A stretch of DNA of 64,000 bases from Pseudoalteromonas rubra (GTDB taxonomy: Bacteria > Pseudomonadota > Gammaproteobacteria > Enterobacterales > Alteromonadaceae). The position numbers and the translations under genes are program-made. Position 1 is the stretch's first letter. Each line of letters opens with the position of its first letter. The notes under the pieces are model-generated. The model had not been told where the DNA came from, did not search any database, and was given only the letters and a program-made list of their open reading frames with translations. The DNA is taken from assembly GCF_005887095.1 (NCBI RefSeq), contig NZ_PNCI01000024.1, positions 26,371 to 90,370 of the forward strand, given 5' to 3'. Positions 16,183 to 24,253 of this stretch are shown here, one piece after another.

Positions 16183-17298
16183 GTGCGCTATTTAATAGTT
16201 CCGTTGTTATTGTTATTAGTCAGCTGCTCTGAAAAAATTGAGCCATCTAACAACGATGAATTTGAGCAGATAGTTCGCTCTCACATGTTGCAACATGACT
16301 ACGTTGGTCTGGCTATTGCGGTATTAAAAGAGGATGATCTAGTATTTAGCCGTGCATATGGTTTTGCTGATCAGGATCGCAAAGAAAAATACTCTGCCAA
16401 AAAAGTCATCTCACTCGGTTCAAATACCAAAACGCTGACTGCGTCAGCTATTCTCTTGCTTCAAGAAAGAGGCTTACTAAGTTTATCGGATCCACTTGAA
16501 AAGCACTTACCTTTTAAACTACAGCATAGTGAAAAAGTCACTCTTCAGGAAATGTTATGCCATAGCTCAGATTTATCCGATGTTTTTGGTGTAGGAAAAT
16601 TTGAAAATTATGTCTGGCAAAAAGCGAAATCTCAAAAAGAGTTTATCGATAAGCTAAATTTAGCTTCGCATGAACCAATAGCGGGAGAGCGGTATAGATA
16701 TAATAATACGGCATACTTTCTTTTGGGTCTGGTTGTTGAACATGTTAGCCATCAAAGTCTGGGCGATTTCTTCAGAGAGTTCATCTTTGAGAATGCGCCA
16801 GAAACAAATCTGTACTACCTGGGCGATTCTTTTTACTCTCCAGTCTTATCTCCCTCGTTCGAGAAAAATGGGTCTAAAGCCAGTTTATATGAGTCACCTG
16901 TCGAATATCGTATTGTTGGGGGCGCGGGAGCACTTGCAGGAGACTTGGTTTCGTATTTGCGCATGTTCAAAAGCTTAGTCTCAGGTGAAATATTAAGCAG
17001 CGATTCACGTGCTATGATGCGAAGCTTGTGTAGGTTTAAGGATGGTTCTAAAGTCATTAATGAGAAGAAGCAAAATCTTGGTTTAGGTATTGAAGTTTTT
17101 AAAATCAATGGTGAAACCGTGTACTCCCGAGGAGGGGCTTTGAATGGTTATGTTTCTGCTGTGTATTATTTTCCATCCAAAAAGTTAACCATTGGGGTAA
17201 CTGGCAACACTTGGGCACCATTGGCTCCAATGCTGGAGAGGTTATTTGAAAGCAATTGGCAAAATGAGCTAAAAGAAAGCTTCAACCAGACAAGATAA
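16183..17298 (+). CDS. Serine hydrolase, class C beta-lactamase/PBP-like lipoprotein
   Basis: 371 residues. The GTG at 16183 is chosen because GGAGA lies six bases ahead; a TTG at 16168 has no ribosome site. The signal peptide ends in lipobox VSC. Catalytic motifs are SNTK (Ser80, Lys83), YNN (Tyr173-Asn175) and a late RGGALNGY stretch in place of the classical K-T-G. This is the AmpC/EstB/D-aminopeptidase superfamily, acting in the periplasm on peptide or ester bonds; substrate is unknown. It sits among the small secreted proteins in an AT-richer accessory region. Confidence 0.88.
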   Translation: MRYLIVPLLLLLVSCSEKIEPSNNDEFEQIVRSHMLQHDYVGLAIAVLKEDDLVFSRAYGFADQDRKEKYSAKKVISLGSNTKTLTASAILLLQERGLLSLSDPLEKHLPFKLQHSEKVTLQEMLCHSSDLSDVFGVGKFENYVWQKAKSQKEFIDKLNLASHEPIAGERYRYNNTAYFLLGLVVEHVSHQSLGDFFREFIFENAPETNLYYLGDSFYSPVLSPSFEKNGSKASLYESPVEYRIVGGAGALAGDLVSYLRMFKSLVSGEILSSDSRAMMRSLCRFKDGSKVINEKKQNLGLGIEVFKINGETVYSRGGALNGYVSAVYYFPSKKLTIGVTGNTWAPLAPMLERLFESNWQNELKESFNQTR

Positions 17299-17609
17299 AA
17301 AATTCTAAGATATCCAAAGTTAGCTGTGACTAGTTGGGGTAATCTAGAGAATACATATGAGTGGCTTTAGAGTTAAGAAATAAAGAACTGGTGGAGCTCT
17401 CGAAGTGAATTAGGGGGCTTAGCATGAATGCGCAGCAGGCTGTTCTAATCATATCATGTAAGGTCCTAGAATCACATATATGTTGCTGGTTATCTGTTTG
17501 GTTAGTAATGAGACAGTATTAGTGTAATCGTCGTTTTATGGATTTCATTATATTGATTTTTAATAAAAATATCCTTCATAGTAAGGTGTTAGAGTTTCTA
17601 GGAGATAAA
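17299..17609. other. Gap with no supported gene
   Basis: About 310 bases between the hydrolase and the third secreted paralogue. AT-rich, no open frame, tRNA or clear hairpin seen apart from the ribosome site AGGAGA at 17600-17605 just before the next gene. Confidence 0.5.
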
Positions 17610-17954
17610 ATGAAGTCGTTTAAATCTTTATTGCTATCACTTTTGTGCTTTAGCTCATTTGCCGCTTTTGCTGGTGTTTGTGTTCCAGACCATTGCTCCA
17701 ATGTTTATATTGAAAGGCTCTATGTCGAGGCATCAGGAAAAATATTTATTGGAACAAGCGGAGATGAAAAAATTCTAAACTGTAATGCTGCATCTGGTGT
17801 TTACGAGATCATTCCAGCAGGAACCCCCGGGGCTGATCTTTTGTATTCTACTTTACTTACAGCCCAAACTACAAACTCACCAATAGGGGTCTTACAGGTT
17901 GATGACAATCTGCCCGGTTGTGTGGTTCAGTATATTACTCTAGACAAGAAGTAA
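17610..17954 (+). CDS. Small secreted Cys-containing protein, paralogue 3
   Basis: 114 residues from the ATG at 17610, preferred over 17538 because AGGAGA precedes it and the signal peptide MKSFKSLLLSLLCFSS begins there (cleavage after AAFA near residue 20). The mature part has two extra early cysteines (GVCVPDHC), then strand KIFIGTSGDEKILNC, helix ADLLYSTLLTAQTT and a final GCVVQYITL. The order of strand-Cys-helix-strand-Cys matches the proteins at 15225 and 15694. Function is unknown. Confidence 0.68.
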   Translation: MKSFKSLLLSLLCFSSFAAFAGVCVPDHCSNVYIERLYVEASGKIFIGTSGDEKILNCNAASGVYEIIPAGTPGADLLYSTLLTAQTTNSPIGVLQVDDNLPGCVVQYITLDKK

Positions 17955-18187
17955 ACTTGGGGATACATGCCAGTAAAACGCAGTCAGCAATGAGCATTTG
18001 ATTTCCTTTTTATCGGGGGCGTGAGTTAACCATTTCAGTCAACAGGATGATGTATTGTTTTCCTCTGCCATTTATTTTGGTCTGCTATGATTAGCAGGCT
18101 GGGTGTGGTAATGCGCGCGATTTAACGCGTTACCAGATCTGGATTTAGGTTCAGGGTATGTGAAAAACTAGGGTAAAGGAGAGAAAC

Positions 18188-18541
18188 ATGTCATATGTAG
18201 ATTGTTTTGTCGCAGCAGTACCGAATGACAATAGAGAAAAGTACATTGAGCATGCAACCGTGTCAGCGGTCGTATTTAAAGAGCATGGTGCGTTAGAAGT
18301 TGTAGAAAATTGGGGTGACGATGTACCGCAAGGAGAAGTGACTTCTCTGCCTCTGGCGGTCAAGGCGCAGGACAATGAAGTTGTGGTCTTTTCTTGGGTA
18401 GTCTGGCCGTCTAAAGAGGTACGTGACTCAGGTTGGAATGCCATTATGGAAGACCCGAGAATGTCTGAGGAAAATAATCCGATGCCATTTGATGGCAAAC
18501 GTCTAATTTACGGTGGGTTTAATACGATACTTACTGCATAG
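18188..18541 (+). CDS. ybaA: DUF1428 family protein (YbaA-like)
   Basis: 117 residues, the usual family length. The opening MSYVDCFVAAVP, the middle WGDDVPQGEVTSLPLAVKA and the ending MPFDGKRLIYGGFNTIL are characteristic of DUF1428, a ferredoxin-like alpha+beta dimer related to antibiotic monooxygenase-like folds. No catalytic role is established for the family. It has its own ribosome site (AAGGAGAG) and stands alone. Confidence 0.9.
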   Translation: MSYVDCFVAAVPNDNREKYIEHATVSAVVFKEHGALEVVENWGDDVPQGEVTSLPLAVKAQDNEVVVFSWVVWPSKEVRDSGWNAIMEDPRMSEENNPMPFDGKRLIYGGFNTILTA

Positions 18542-18692
18542 TTGCCAGGCCAGGCAAACAGATCATGCAAAGTACTTACATTGTGAAACCTCTCTATTAA
18601 CTAAGCTAACTGGTGGTTTCGCAGTGTAATCTTGAGTTTTGTAGTATTGCCTGACTTGAATCTGGTGGTTTGTAGCTGGGAAACTGAAACGT

Positions 18693-19097
18693 ATGAAAAA
18701 TGAATATCATGGCTCGTGTTTGTGCGGGCAGGTTACCTTCACTGTCTCCGGTTTCAGCACCAGAGTGGCGAATTGCCACTGTACTATGTGTCGTAAATTT
18801 CACGGCGCTGCTTTTGGTACTTTGGTGTCTGTGACTGATTTAAACTGGTTATCCGGAAAAGACTGCTTAAAAGAGTTCACAGCTCCTAATGGCACCACGC
18901 GTACTTTTTGTCATATCTGCGGATCCAGCCTTGGCTTTCGAAGTAAAGGCATGCCACCAGAAGACATAGAAGTCGCCATATCCACATTCGACTCAGATAT
19001 TCCAGTGAAAGTGGATGCACAGATTTTTACCAGCAGCAAAGCGAATTGGTGTTCGCTACAGGCTGATATTCCAACCTTCAAAAACGCGCGAACGTAA
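18693..19097 (+). CDS. GFA-domain (CENP-V/GFA) zinc protein
   Basis: 134 residues. Zinc-binding cysteines typical of the GFA fold are visible: SCLCGQVTFTV (two Cys), NCHCTMCRKFHG (three Cys) and FCHICGSSLGFRS (two Cys). The family was named for glutathione-dependent formaldehyde-activating enzyme, but most members have unknown or different roles, so only the fold is claimed. It is convergent with the phosphotransferase gene, 28 bases apart. Confidence 0.9.
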   Translation: MKNEYHGSCLCGQVTFTVSGFSTRVANCHCTMCRKFHGAAFGTLVSVTDLNWLSGKDCLKEFTAPNGTTRTFCHICGSSLGFRSKGMPPEDIEVAISTFDSDIPVKVDAQIFTSSKANWCSLQADIPTFKNART

Positions 19098-19125
19098 TCC
19101 AGTATGTAAATCCGGCAATGTGGCT

Positions 19126-20001
19126 TCAGCTGGCCGCATTCAGAAGCATTGATGTGGTTTCTTCAAAGCGCGACACCTTCTGCACTTTTAATTTATTGTG
19201 CGTCAGATACAAATAATCATTAAACAGGCGCAGTAAGCTCCAGCAGATTACGCGTTTTTCCAGTAGTGTTCGTTCTGCGGGGCACTGAGTGTAAAGCGCA
19301 ATGGCGCGGGTTTGTAACGCTGAGTCAACGATGGGGCCGTTGCCGTGCCAGTTGAGCAGGGCCAGGTCGAATGCGGGGTCGCCAAAATGTGCGCGCTCCC
19401 AGTCAATGGGGATGAGCTGCTGAGCTGGCGTAACGATGAGATTGCCGGGGTGGAAGTCACCGTGATTGAGCGTAAAGGTACTGAGCTGGTCAAAACAGGG
19501 CTGGCGCGCCTGCAATACCGGATGCAGTGAGGAGTAGAGTTTGGTCAGTTTGGCATGCTCTGCGGTCCGACTACGAAAGTATCGCCAGATAGCGGTGAGG
19601 TGTTTTGCCGGGTTCAGTGTGAGGCCGGCAGGGGCACTGACTTTGCCGTGACGCGCATGAGTTATCTGGTGGACTTGTTTAAGCAGGGTGATCACCTGTT
19701 CGATATCTAATGCCGCCCAGTCACTTATGCTTTTTCCTTCAATATAGGGTCGTAATAACGTCTGCGGGCCAGTTTCACTGTGATGAAATTCAACCGGTAG
19801 CATAAAGCGAGAGAGTGTCAGCAATGAGTATACATAGGCCTCAGTTTCCAGCCCTGAATGATTGCGTCCAAGTGAGCGTTTACATACCCAAAGGCTTCCG
19901 TCACCTCTTTTCAGCAGAGTGGTGTTATGGGTCAGGCCGCCACTAAGCGGCCTGTGCTGTGTACTCTCGTCGCGCAGCTCTGGCAAAGCAATTACACTCA
20001 T
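19126..20001 (-). CDS. Aminoglycoside/choline kinase-like phosphotransferase (APH family)
   Basis: 291 residues starting MSVIALPELR. The frame is open back to 20355, but that extension lies inside the AhpD-like gene and reads as low-complexity, so the ATG at 20001 is used. The kinase signature is HGDFHPGNLIV (catalytic Asp) followed by IDWERAHFGDPAFDLALL (metal-binding Asp). Gene order places it last in the redox operon starting at 21752. The substrate could be choline, a sugar or an antibiotic; similar chromosomal genes are often thiamine or choline kinases, so resistance is not implied. Confidence 0.85.
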   Translation of the reverse strand: MSVIALPELRDESTQHRPLSGGLTHNTTLLKRGDGSLWVCKRSLGRNHSGLETEAYVYSLLTLSRFMLPVEFHHSETGPQTLLRPYIEGKSISDWAALDIEQVITLLKQVHQITHARHGKVSAPAGLTLNPAKHLTAIWRYFRSRTAEHAKLTKLYSSLHPVLQARQPCFDQLSTFTLNHGDFHPGNLIVTPAQQLIPIDWERAHFGDPAFDLALLNWHGNGPIVDSALQTRAIALYTQCPAERTLLEKRVICWSLLRLFNDYLYLTHNKLKVQKVSRFEETTSMLLNAAS

Positions 20002-20030
20002 GCGTATATTTTGCAAATTGGCGCAGACGG

Positions 20031-20588
20031 TTACCGTGAATTCGGATGCGTCCACTGGTAGGGCTGCATGGGCGGATCCAGCTCGGTTTTGGCCAGGGCA
20101 TTGGTAAAATTGGAGATAAGCTTGGCAGCCAGACCGGTCAATACTTCCAGCGCCTGCTGCTTGTGGTATCCGGCAGCGAGGAAAGCATTCAGTGCGTCGT
20201 CGCCAATGTGGCCCTGTTTGGCCAGCAAAGCTTTTACAAAGTCCTGTAGTGCCTGAAGCTTGCTGTCGGGCAGCGATGTGCCTTCGCGCAGTGCGGTGAT
20301 CAGCGCCTCGGGCATACCGGCCGATTTCATCATCCAGGTGTGGCCCGGCACACAATAGTGGCAGTTATTTTCGTAGTTGGCGGTCATAAAGACCACTTGT
20401 TGTTCAACCGCTGACAGGCTGGTCTCTTGCATAAAAGTGCTAAAGGTGTCGTTATACGCTTTGTAGGTTACAGCCGACTCTGCCAGTACTTTGTGCAGGT
20501 TGGGCAACATACCAAAACTGGCCAGCGACTGTTCCATCAGCGGCTTTGATTTTTCTGGTGCCGTATCGGGCTCATAATAGGTAAACAT
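20031..20588 (-). CDS. AhpD-like carboxymuconolactone decarboxylase-family protein
   Basis: 185 residues from the ATG at 20588, chosen for AGGAG eight bases upstream; a frame from 20606 adds six residues without support. The AhpD-type redox motif CHYC-VPGH lies near residue 87, preceded by the expected acidic/aromatic helix. Such proteins are peroxidase/disulfide-type reductases working with peroxiredoxins, which agrees with the peroxiredoxin-like gene directly upstream (24-base gap). Confidence 0.88.
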   Translation of the reverse strand: MFTYYEPDTAPEKSKPLMEQSLASFGMLPNLHKVLAESAVTYKAYNDTFSTFMQETSLSAVEQQVVFMTANYENNCHYCVPGHTWMMKSAGMPEALITALREGTSLPDSKLQALQDFVKALLAKQGHIGDDALNAFLAAGYHKQQALEVLTGLAAKLISNFTNALAKTELDPPMQPYQWTHPNSR

Positions 20589-20612
20589 GGTTTTTCTCCT
20601 GTGCAATTCGGC

Positions 20613-21161
20613 TTAGCGGTGCATACCGCGAATGGGATAGTTGTTATCCGGGTCGCGGATCCAGGCCAGCCCATTCACCAGAGAAGTCAGGTCCGGACGA
20701 ACAAACGGGTTGTTCGAGATATCTGTCACCTGAATGTTTCCCTGTTGATTAACTACAAAGAGTCCGGGTTCCGCAAACGGATGATCGGTTTCCTGTGCGG
20801 AGCGCGGATCAGAGATAAAAAGGCCCAGCGTTTGCATTTCTTCAAGGCTCAGACCATAGCCCAGTGCAAACGATACGTTGAGCTGCTCACTGTGGCTTTG
20901 GAGTTGCGCTAGGCTATCTCCCGAGACAGCAACAATGTCTACTTTGATGTCGGCGAGCTTGTTTTTGAATTGCTCAAGCTCATTGAGATAGCGAGTACAC
21001 AAAGGGCAATGGCGGCCACGGTAAATCAGCACCAACTGCCAGCGGTCGTCATCATTGGCTTGTGCCAGAGGGCGTGTACTGCCGTCGGCCAGAGTGACCT
21101 GAATATCCGGAAACGGGCTACCGGGGTGAAGTTTTTGAGTGTACTGGTACGCTTGGCTCAT
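20613..21161 (-). CDS. Peroxiredoxin-like (AhpC/TSA) thioredoxin-fold protein
   Basis: 182 residues. The thioredoxin-fold motif is YRGRHCPLCTRYLNELEQF, with a CxxC pair near residues 56-59, then VDIVAVSGDS and LGYGLSLEEMQTLGLF typical of the AhpC/TSA 'redoxin' class. The pair of cysteines suggests a thiol peroxidase or disulfide reductase role. It sits between mdaB and the AhpD-like gene with gaps of 9 and 24 bases, one operon. Confidence 0.9.
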   Translation of the reverse strand: MSQAYQYTQKLHPGSPFPDIQVTLADGSTRPLAQANDDDRWQLVLIYRGRHCPLCTRYLNELEQFKNKLADIKVDIVAVSGDSLAQLQSHSEQLNVSFALGYGLSLEEMQTLGLFISDPRSAQETDHPFAEPGLFVVNQQGNIQVTDISNNPFVRPDLTSLVNGLAWIRDPDNNYPIRGMHR

Positions 21162-21170
21162 GGCAGTTCC

Positions 21171-21752
21171 TTAAAAGTAGGTATTTAAATGGGTCTCAAA
21201 GCGAGCAAGGTCGCGTTCAATGTCTGCGTTTTTCATCACATCAAAACAGCTAAACGTAGGTATAGACTGCATGCCAAAGAACTTAAAGTTCATATGGGCC
21301 GGAAATAGCAAGTCATCTACACTTTTACCTTCAAAAAACTCGTGTTCGTCGTTAAATGACTCTGCCGGGGCATTAAAGGTCACAGACAGCATATAACGCG
21401 TATCGCTGAGTGTGCCACCGCGGCCATAATTGGCTTTGGGGTTGTCTGCCGAACGGCCGTCGCCATCACACAAAGCACCACCCATACCTGCGGTGTACAC
21501 TTCATCCATGTATTTTTTAAACGACCAGGGCAGGCCCATCCAGTTAATGGGGGACTGAAGCAGTACCACATCCGCCCAGCGATGCAGCTCAAGTTGTTGT
21601 TCAATATCCAGCGGCTCAGCCATAGTCACAACCCGGGTCTCAAATCCTTTGGTATTGAGATGAGACACCATTTTATCCACCAGGGTCGCGTTGAGTTTTC
21701 CCTCAGAAAACGGGTAATACTGATGAGCGTTAATGATCAGGGCTTTGTTCAT
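21171..21752 (-). CDS. mdaB: MdaB-like NAD(P)H:quinone reductase
   Basis: 193 residues, the length of MdaB. Flavodoxin-like fold with FAD-binding features: KALIINAHQYYPFSEGKLN at the N-terminus, LLQSPINWMGLPWSFKKYMDEVYTAG in the middle and the ANYGRGG loop. MdaB reduces quinones by two electrons, avoiding semiquinone radicals. First in the redox operon and divergent from an HxlR regulator with cysteines, so induction by quinone or thiol stress is likely. Confidence 0.92.
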   Translation of the reverse strand: MNKALIINAHQYYPFSEGKLNATLVDKMVSHLNTKGFETRVVTMAEPLDIEQQLELHRWADVVLLQSPINWMGLPWSFKKYMDEVYTAGMGGALCDGDGRSADNPKANYGRGGTLSDTRYMLSVTFNAPAESFNDEHEFFEGKSVDDLLFPAHMNFKFFGMQSIPTFSCFDVMKNADIERDLARFETHLNTYF

Positions 21753-21795
21753 GTTAATTCTCCGGTAGGCTTAATTACTAACCTGGTTTATAATA

Positions 21796-21847
21796 GTAAC
21801 CTGTAACCTTTATTCAATTAGTTTACTTTTGGTAACCACCCTATAAT
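21796..21847. promoter_or_regulatory. Divergent promoter region with GTAACC repeats
   Basis: GTAACC occurs at 21796, 21803 and 21832. On the minus strand TTGAAT and TATTAT (16-base spacer) form a promoter toward mdaB that contains two of the repeats; on the plus strand TATAAT at 21842-21847 faces the regulator gene. The repeats are candidates for binding by the HxlR regulator. Confidence 0.5.
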
Positions 21848-21851
21848 TGGA

Positions 21852-22220
21852 GTGCAGACTGTGGAAAGTGTTGTTAAAACAGATAGTAAGGGAAGGAAAA
21901 AAGTTTTAAATGCATGCGAGGAACCTTGTGCTATCGAGAAGGGTATGCGTTTGATCGGCGGAAAGTGGACGGGATCCATTATCTATCATCTTAAAGATGA
22001 GCCGGTGCGGTTTAACGATCTGGCCAGAATGCTTGGAGGAGCCAGCAAAAAAATGATCGATCAACGTCTGAAGGAGCTGGAAGCTCAGGGCATGGTGCTG
22101 CGTACCGTTGTGAACGAACGACCCGTTGCAGTAACCTATGAGCTGACCGAGTTTGGTCGATCGGCATTGCATATTCTGGAGCAACTGCGCGTCTGGTCTG
22201 AGTCTCACCAAGTGAGCTAG
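21852..22220 (+). CDS. HxlR-family redox-responsive regulator
   Basis: 122 residues as drawn from GTG 21852; since a TATAAT ends only five bases earlier, the true start may be the GTG at 21861 or later. The winged-helix core is complete: CEEPCAIEKGMRLIGGKWTGSIIYHL, FNDLARMLGGASKKMIDQRLKELEAQGMV, and YELTEFGRSAL. Two cysteines (CEEPC) precede the helix bundle, as in the quinone/disulfide-sensing HxlR members (YodB, HypR, QorR). It very probably controls the divergent mdaB operon. Confidence 0.9.
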   Translation: MQTVESVVKTDSKGRKKVLNACEEPCAIEKGMRLIGGKWTGSIIYHLKDEPVRFNDLARMLGGASKKMIDQRLKELEAQGMVLRTVVNERPVAVTYELTEFGRSALHILEQLRVWSESHQVS

Positions 22221-22551
22221 TGCTAAAGTACGGGTACACACAACGGCATGTGCCTTAAAAACCGGCATGCCCAGATCCAGATCAAGTTTTGTTTATTCAA
22301 TGTAAATAAATATGGAATAATTGTTTATTCCGAGTTAATCTTCTCTCGTTCACAGGAGATGAGCTAAATGTGCCTAAAATAGGGCATAGACGAGCGAAAG
22401 GAACCGGAAAAACGGTTACACACTTTTAAGCAGTTAACTTTTAATTATCATTTTAAGTTACCCTCAGCGTCAGTGGCTCTCCGCCTGTCCTGTTTATCAA
22501 TCGTACTGATATTGCGGTTGATGATGTATCACTACACGAGAGAGACAAGCT
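22221..22551. other. Gap upstream of hcnA with an AT-rich hairpin
   Basis: No gene seen. GGAATAA (22314-22320) and TTATTCC (22325-22331) form a seven-base stem; GTTTATTC occurs twice (22291, 22323). TATCA and TGATA flank a seven-base spacer at about 22495-22511, near hcnA, but an exact Fnr/Anr box (TTGAT-N4-ATCAA) was not found. Confidence 0.5.
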
Positions 22552-22872
22552 ATGAAATCACTTAAGCGTACCAGAGACATTACGCCTCTGCCTTCGCGCA
22601 ATTTCAAAATTACCGTCGATGATCAACCTGTTGAAGCCTGTGAAGGCGAGACCGTGTTGTCTGTGTTACTCGCGGCAAACTATGCCAGAGTGATGGAAAA
22701 TGATCGCAAAGTGGCCTCAGGTGCCTATTGTGGCATGGGTGTATGTCATTGTTGTCAGGTAAAAATCAATGCAAAGCATAAACAGCGGGCCTGCCAGACA
22801 TTGGTAGAGCCACGCATGTCGGTCGAAACCCTGACCAATCGTTTCAAGGAAGAGGGGATCAAACATGACTAG
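22552..22872 (+). CDS. hcnA: Hydrogen cyanide synthase subunit HcnA
   Basis: 106 residues, the small [2Fe-2S] subunit. The ferredoxin motif is GAYCGMGVCHCCQV plus the later RACQTLVEP cysteine, and the order PVEACEGETVLSVLLA matches HcnA of pseudomonads as I recall it. With HcnB and HcnC it oxidises glycine to HCN and CO2, passing electrons to the respiratory chain at the inner membrane. It overlaps hcnB by eight bases, so expression is coupled. Confidence 0.92.
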   Translation: MKSLKRTRDITPLPSRNFKITVDDQPVEACEGETVLSVLLAANYARVMENDRKVASGAYCGMGVCHCCQVKINAKHKQRACQTLVEPRMSVETLTNRFKEEGIKHD

Positions 22873-24253
22873 TCAGATACATGATCAGGTTGTGATCGTG
22901 GGAGGCGGCCCTGCTGGTACTGCGGCGGCGGCGGAATTGGCACGTCATGGTTTAAAATCGGTGATCATCGATGAGGCCCCAAAACTGGGTGGGGTGATCT
23001 ATCGTGGTCCGTTGCGCCAGACTGATTCTTTGCCGCACCTGGATGATAATTTAAAGCGTGCCATGACGGCACTGCAAACCCGGTATCAGGCGCACAGTGA
23101 CTCAATTGAAGTTAAAACACAAACACGGGTACTGGGCCCGGAAGGGAGCAATCAGTTGTTGCTCAGCGATAATTCAGGCCTGAGTCGTCAGCCATACGCG
23201 CACCTGATCCTTGCAACGGGTTGTCATGAACGCAGTGTGCCGTTTCCCGGCTGGCAGTTACCCGGTGTTATGCTACTTGGCGGTGTGCAGTTACAGCTTA
23301 AAAGTGGCCTGGTCAGGCCGGGTCAGCGTATGGCACTGGTTGGCACAGGGCCTTTGTTGCCATTGGTTGCCTGCCAGTTACACAAAGCGGGTGTAGATGT
23401 GGTGGGTGTCTTTGAAGCCAGCCCATTTGCCAAACTGGCAAAAGAAGCCGTTGCGCTGCTTAACAAGCCCAAGTTAACGCTCTCAGGCATGAGCATGATG
23501 AGCTATCTCAAAAAGCACAAGATTCCTTTCAAATATGGCTGGGGTATCGTCAGCGCCCAGGGGGATGAGCAACTTAAGAGCATTCAGGTTGCGCCTTATG
23601 ACAGCCAGTGGCGTCCTCAACGTGACCTGGCAGTTAAGGTAGAAGTGGATGCAATCGGGGTTGGCTATGGCTTTGTAGCACGCACGCAACTAGCCATGTT
23701 GCTGGGTCTGGAGCATAACTACACTAAGGTCAGTGGCTATGTACCTGCGCTTGATGAATGGCATCAGAGCCAAAACCATGCCGCGTTTGTGGTGGGCGAC
23801 AGCAATGGTCTGTTGGGCGCTGATGCGGCGATTTGTGAGGGGCAGTTGGCAGCGCTGCGTCTAGCCTGGCAATGCGGAAAAATTACAGAATCTCAGTTGC
23901 TTAGTCGTGCAACCAAAGTAAAAAATAAGCTCGCCCGGATCAAAAAGTTCCGCTTTGGCTTTGATCGCTTTTCAGACAGGCAGCCCGGTTTATTGACGCT
24001 GGCAGCGCCTGAAACTGTGGTGTGTCGTTGTGAACAGGTTCGCCGTGAGCAGCTGGACGAAGCCATTGCGCAAGGCGTGAAAGACATCACCAGCCTGAAG
24101 ATGCGTACCCGGATCGGCATGGGGGATTGTCAGGGGAAAACCTGCAGCTCATATGCTCTGGATTACCTGCACGAAGCGGGCCTGACGGAAAACATCGGTG
24201 TGATCAAACCGCGTTTTCCCCTTGATCCTATCCCCTTTACTTTAATGGAATGA
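22865..24253 (+). CDS. hcnB: Hydrogen cyanide synthase subunit HcnB
   Basis: 462-residue FAD-dependent subunit. Dinucleotide-binding motif VIVGGGPAGTAAAAELARHG at residues 9-28, EAPKLGGVIYRGPLR next, a second binding region VGTGPLLPLVACQLHKAG near residue 160, and a C-terminal BFD-like [2Fe-2S] domain with CRCEQVRREQLDEA and DCQGKTCSSYA. Full length for HcnB. It overlaps hcnA and hcnC (four bases, ATGA). Confidence 0.93.
   Translation: MTSQIHDQVVIVGGGPAGTAAAAELARHGLKSVIIDEAPKLGGVIYRGPLRQTDSLPHLDDNLKRAMTALQTRYQAHSDSIEVKTQTRVLGPEGSNQLLLSDNSGLSRQPYAHLILATGCHERSVPFPGWQLPGVMLLGGVQLQLKSGLVRPGQRMALVGTGPLLPLVACQLHKAGVDVVGVFEASPFAKLAKEAVALLNKPKLTLSGMSMMSYLKKHKIPFKYGWGIVSAQGDEQLKSIQVAPYDSQWRPQRDLAVKVEVDAIGVGYGFVARTQLAMLLGLEHNYTKVSGYVPALDEWHQSQNHAAFVVGDSNGLLGADAAICEGQLAALRLAWQCGKITESQLLSRATKVKNKLARIKKFRFGFDRFSDRQPGLLTLAAPETVVCRCEQVRREQLDEAIAQGVKDITSLKMRTRIGMGDCQGKTCSSYALDYLHEAGLTENIGVIKPRFPLDPIPFTLME

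Noticed and set aside
20002..20355. N-terminal extension of the phosphotransferase frame
   Set aside because: It overlaps the AhpD-like gene in another frame and has no family similarity; the kinase domain starts after 20001.
22490..22550. Possible Fnr/Anr site before hcnA
   Set aside because: TATCA/TGATA arms are present but the TTGAT-N4-ATCAA consensus is not met.
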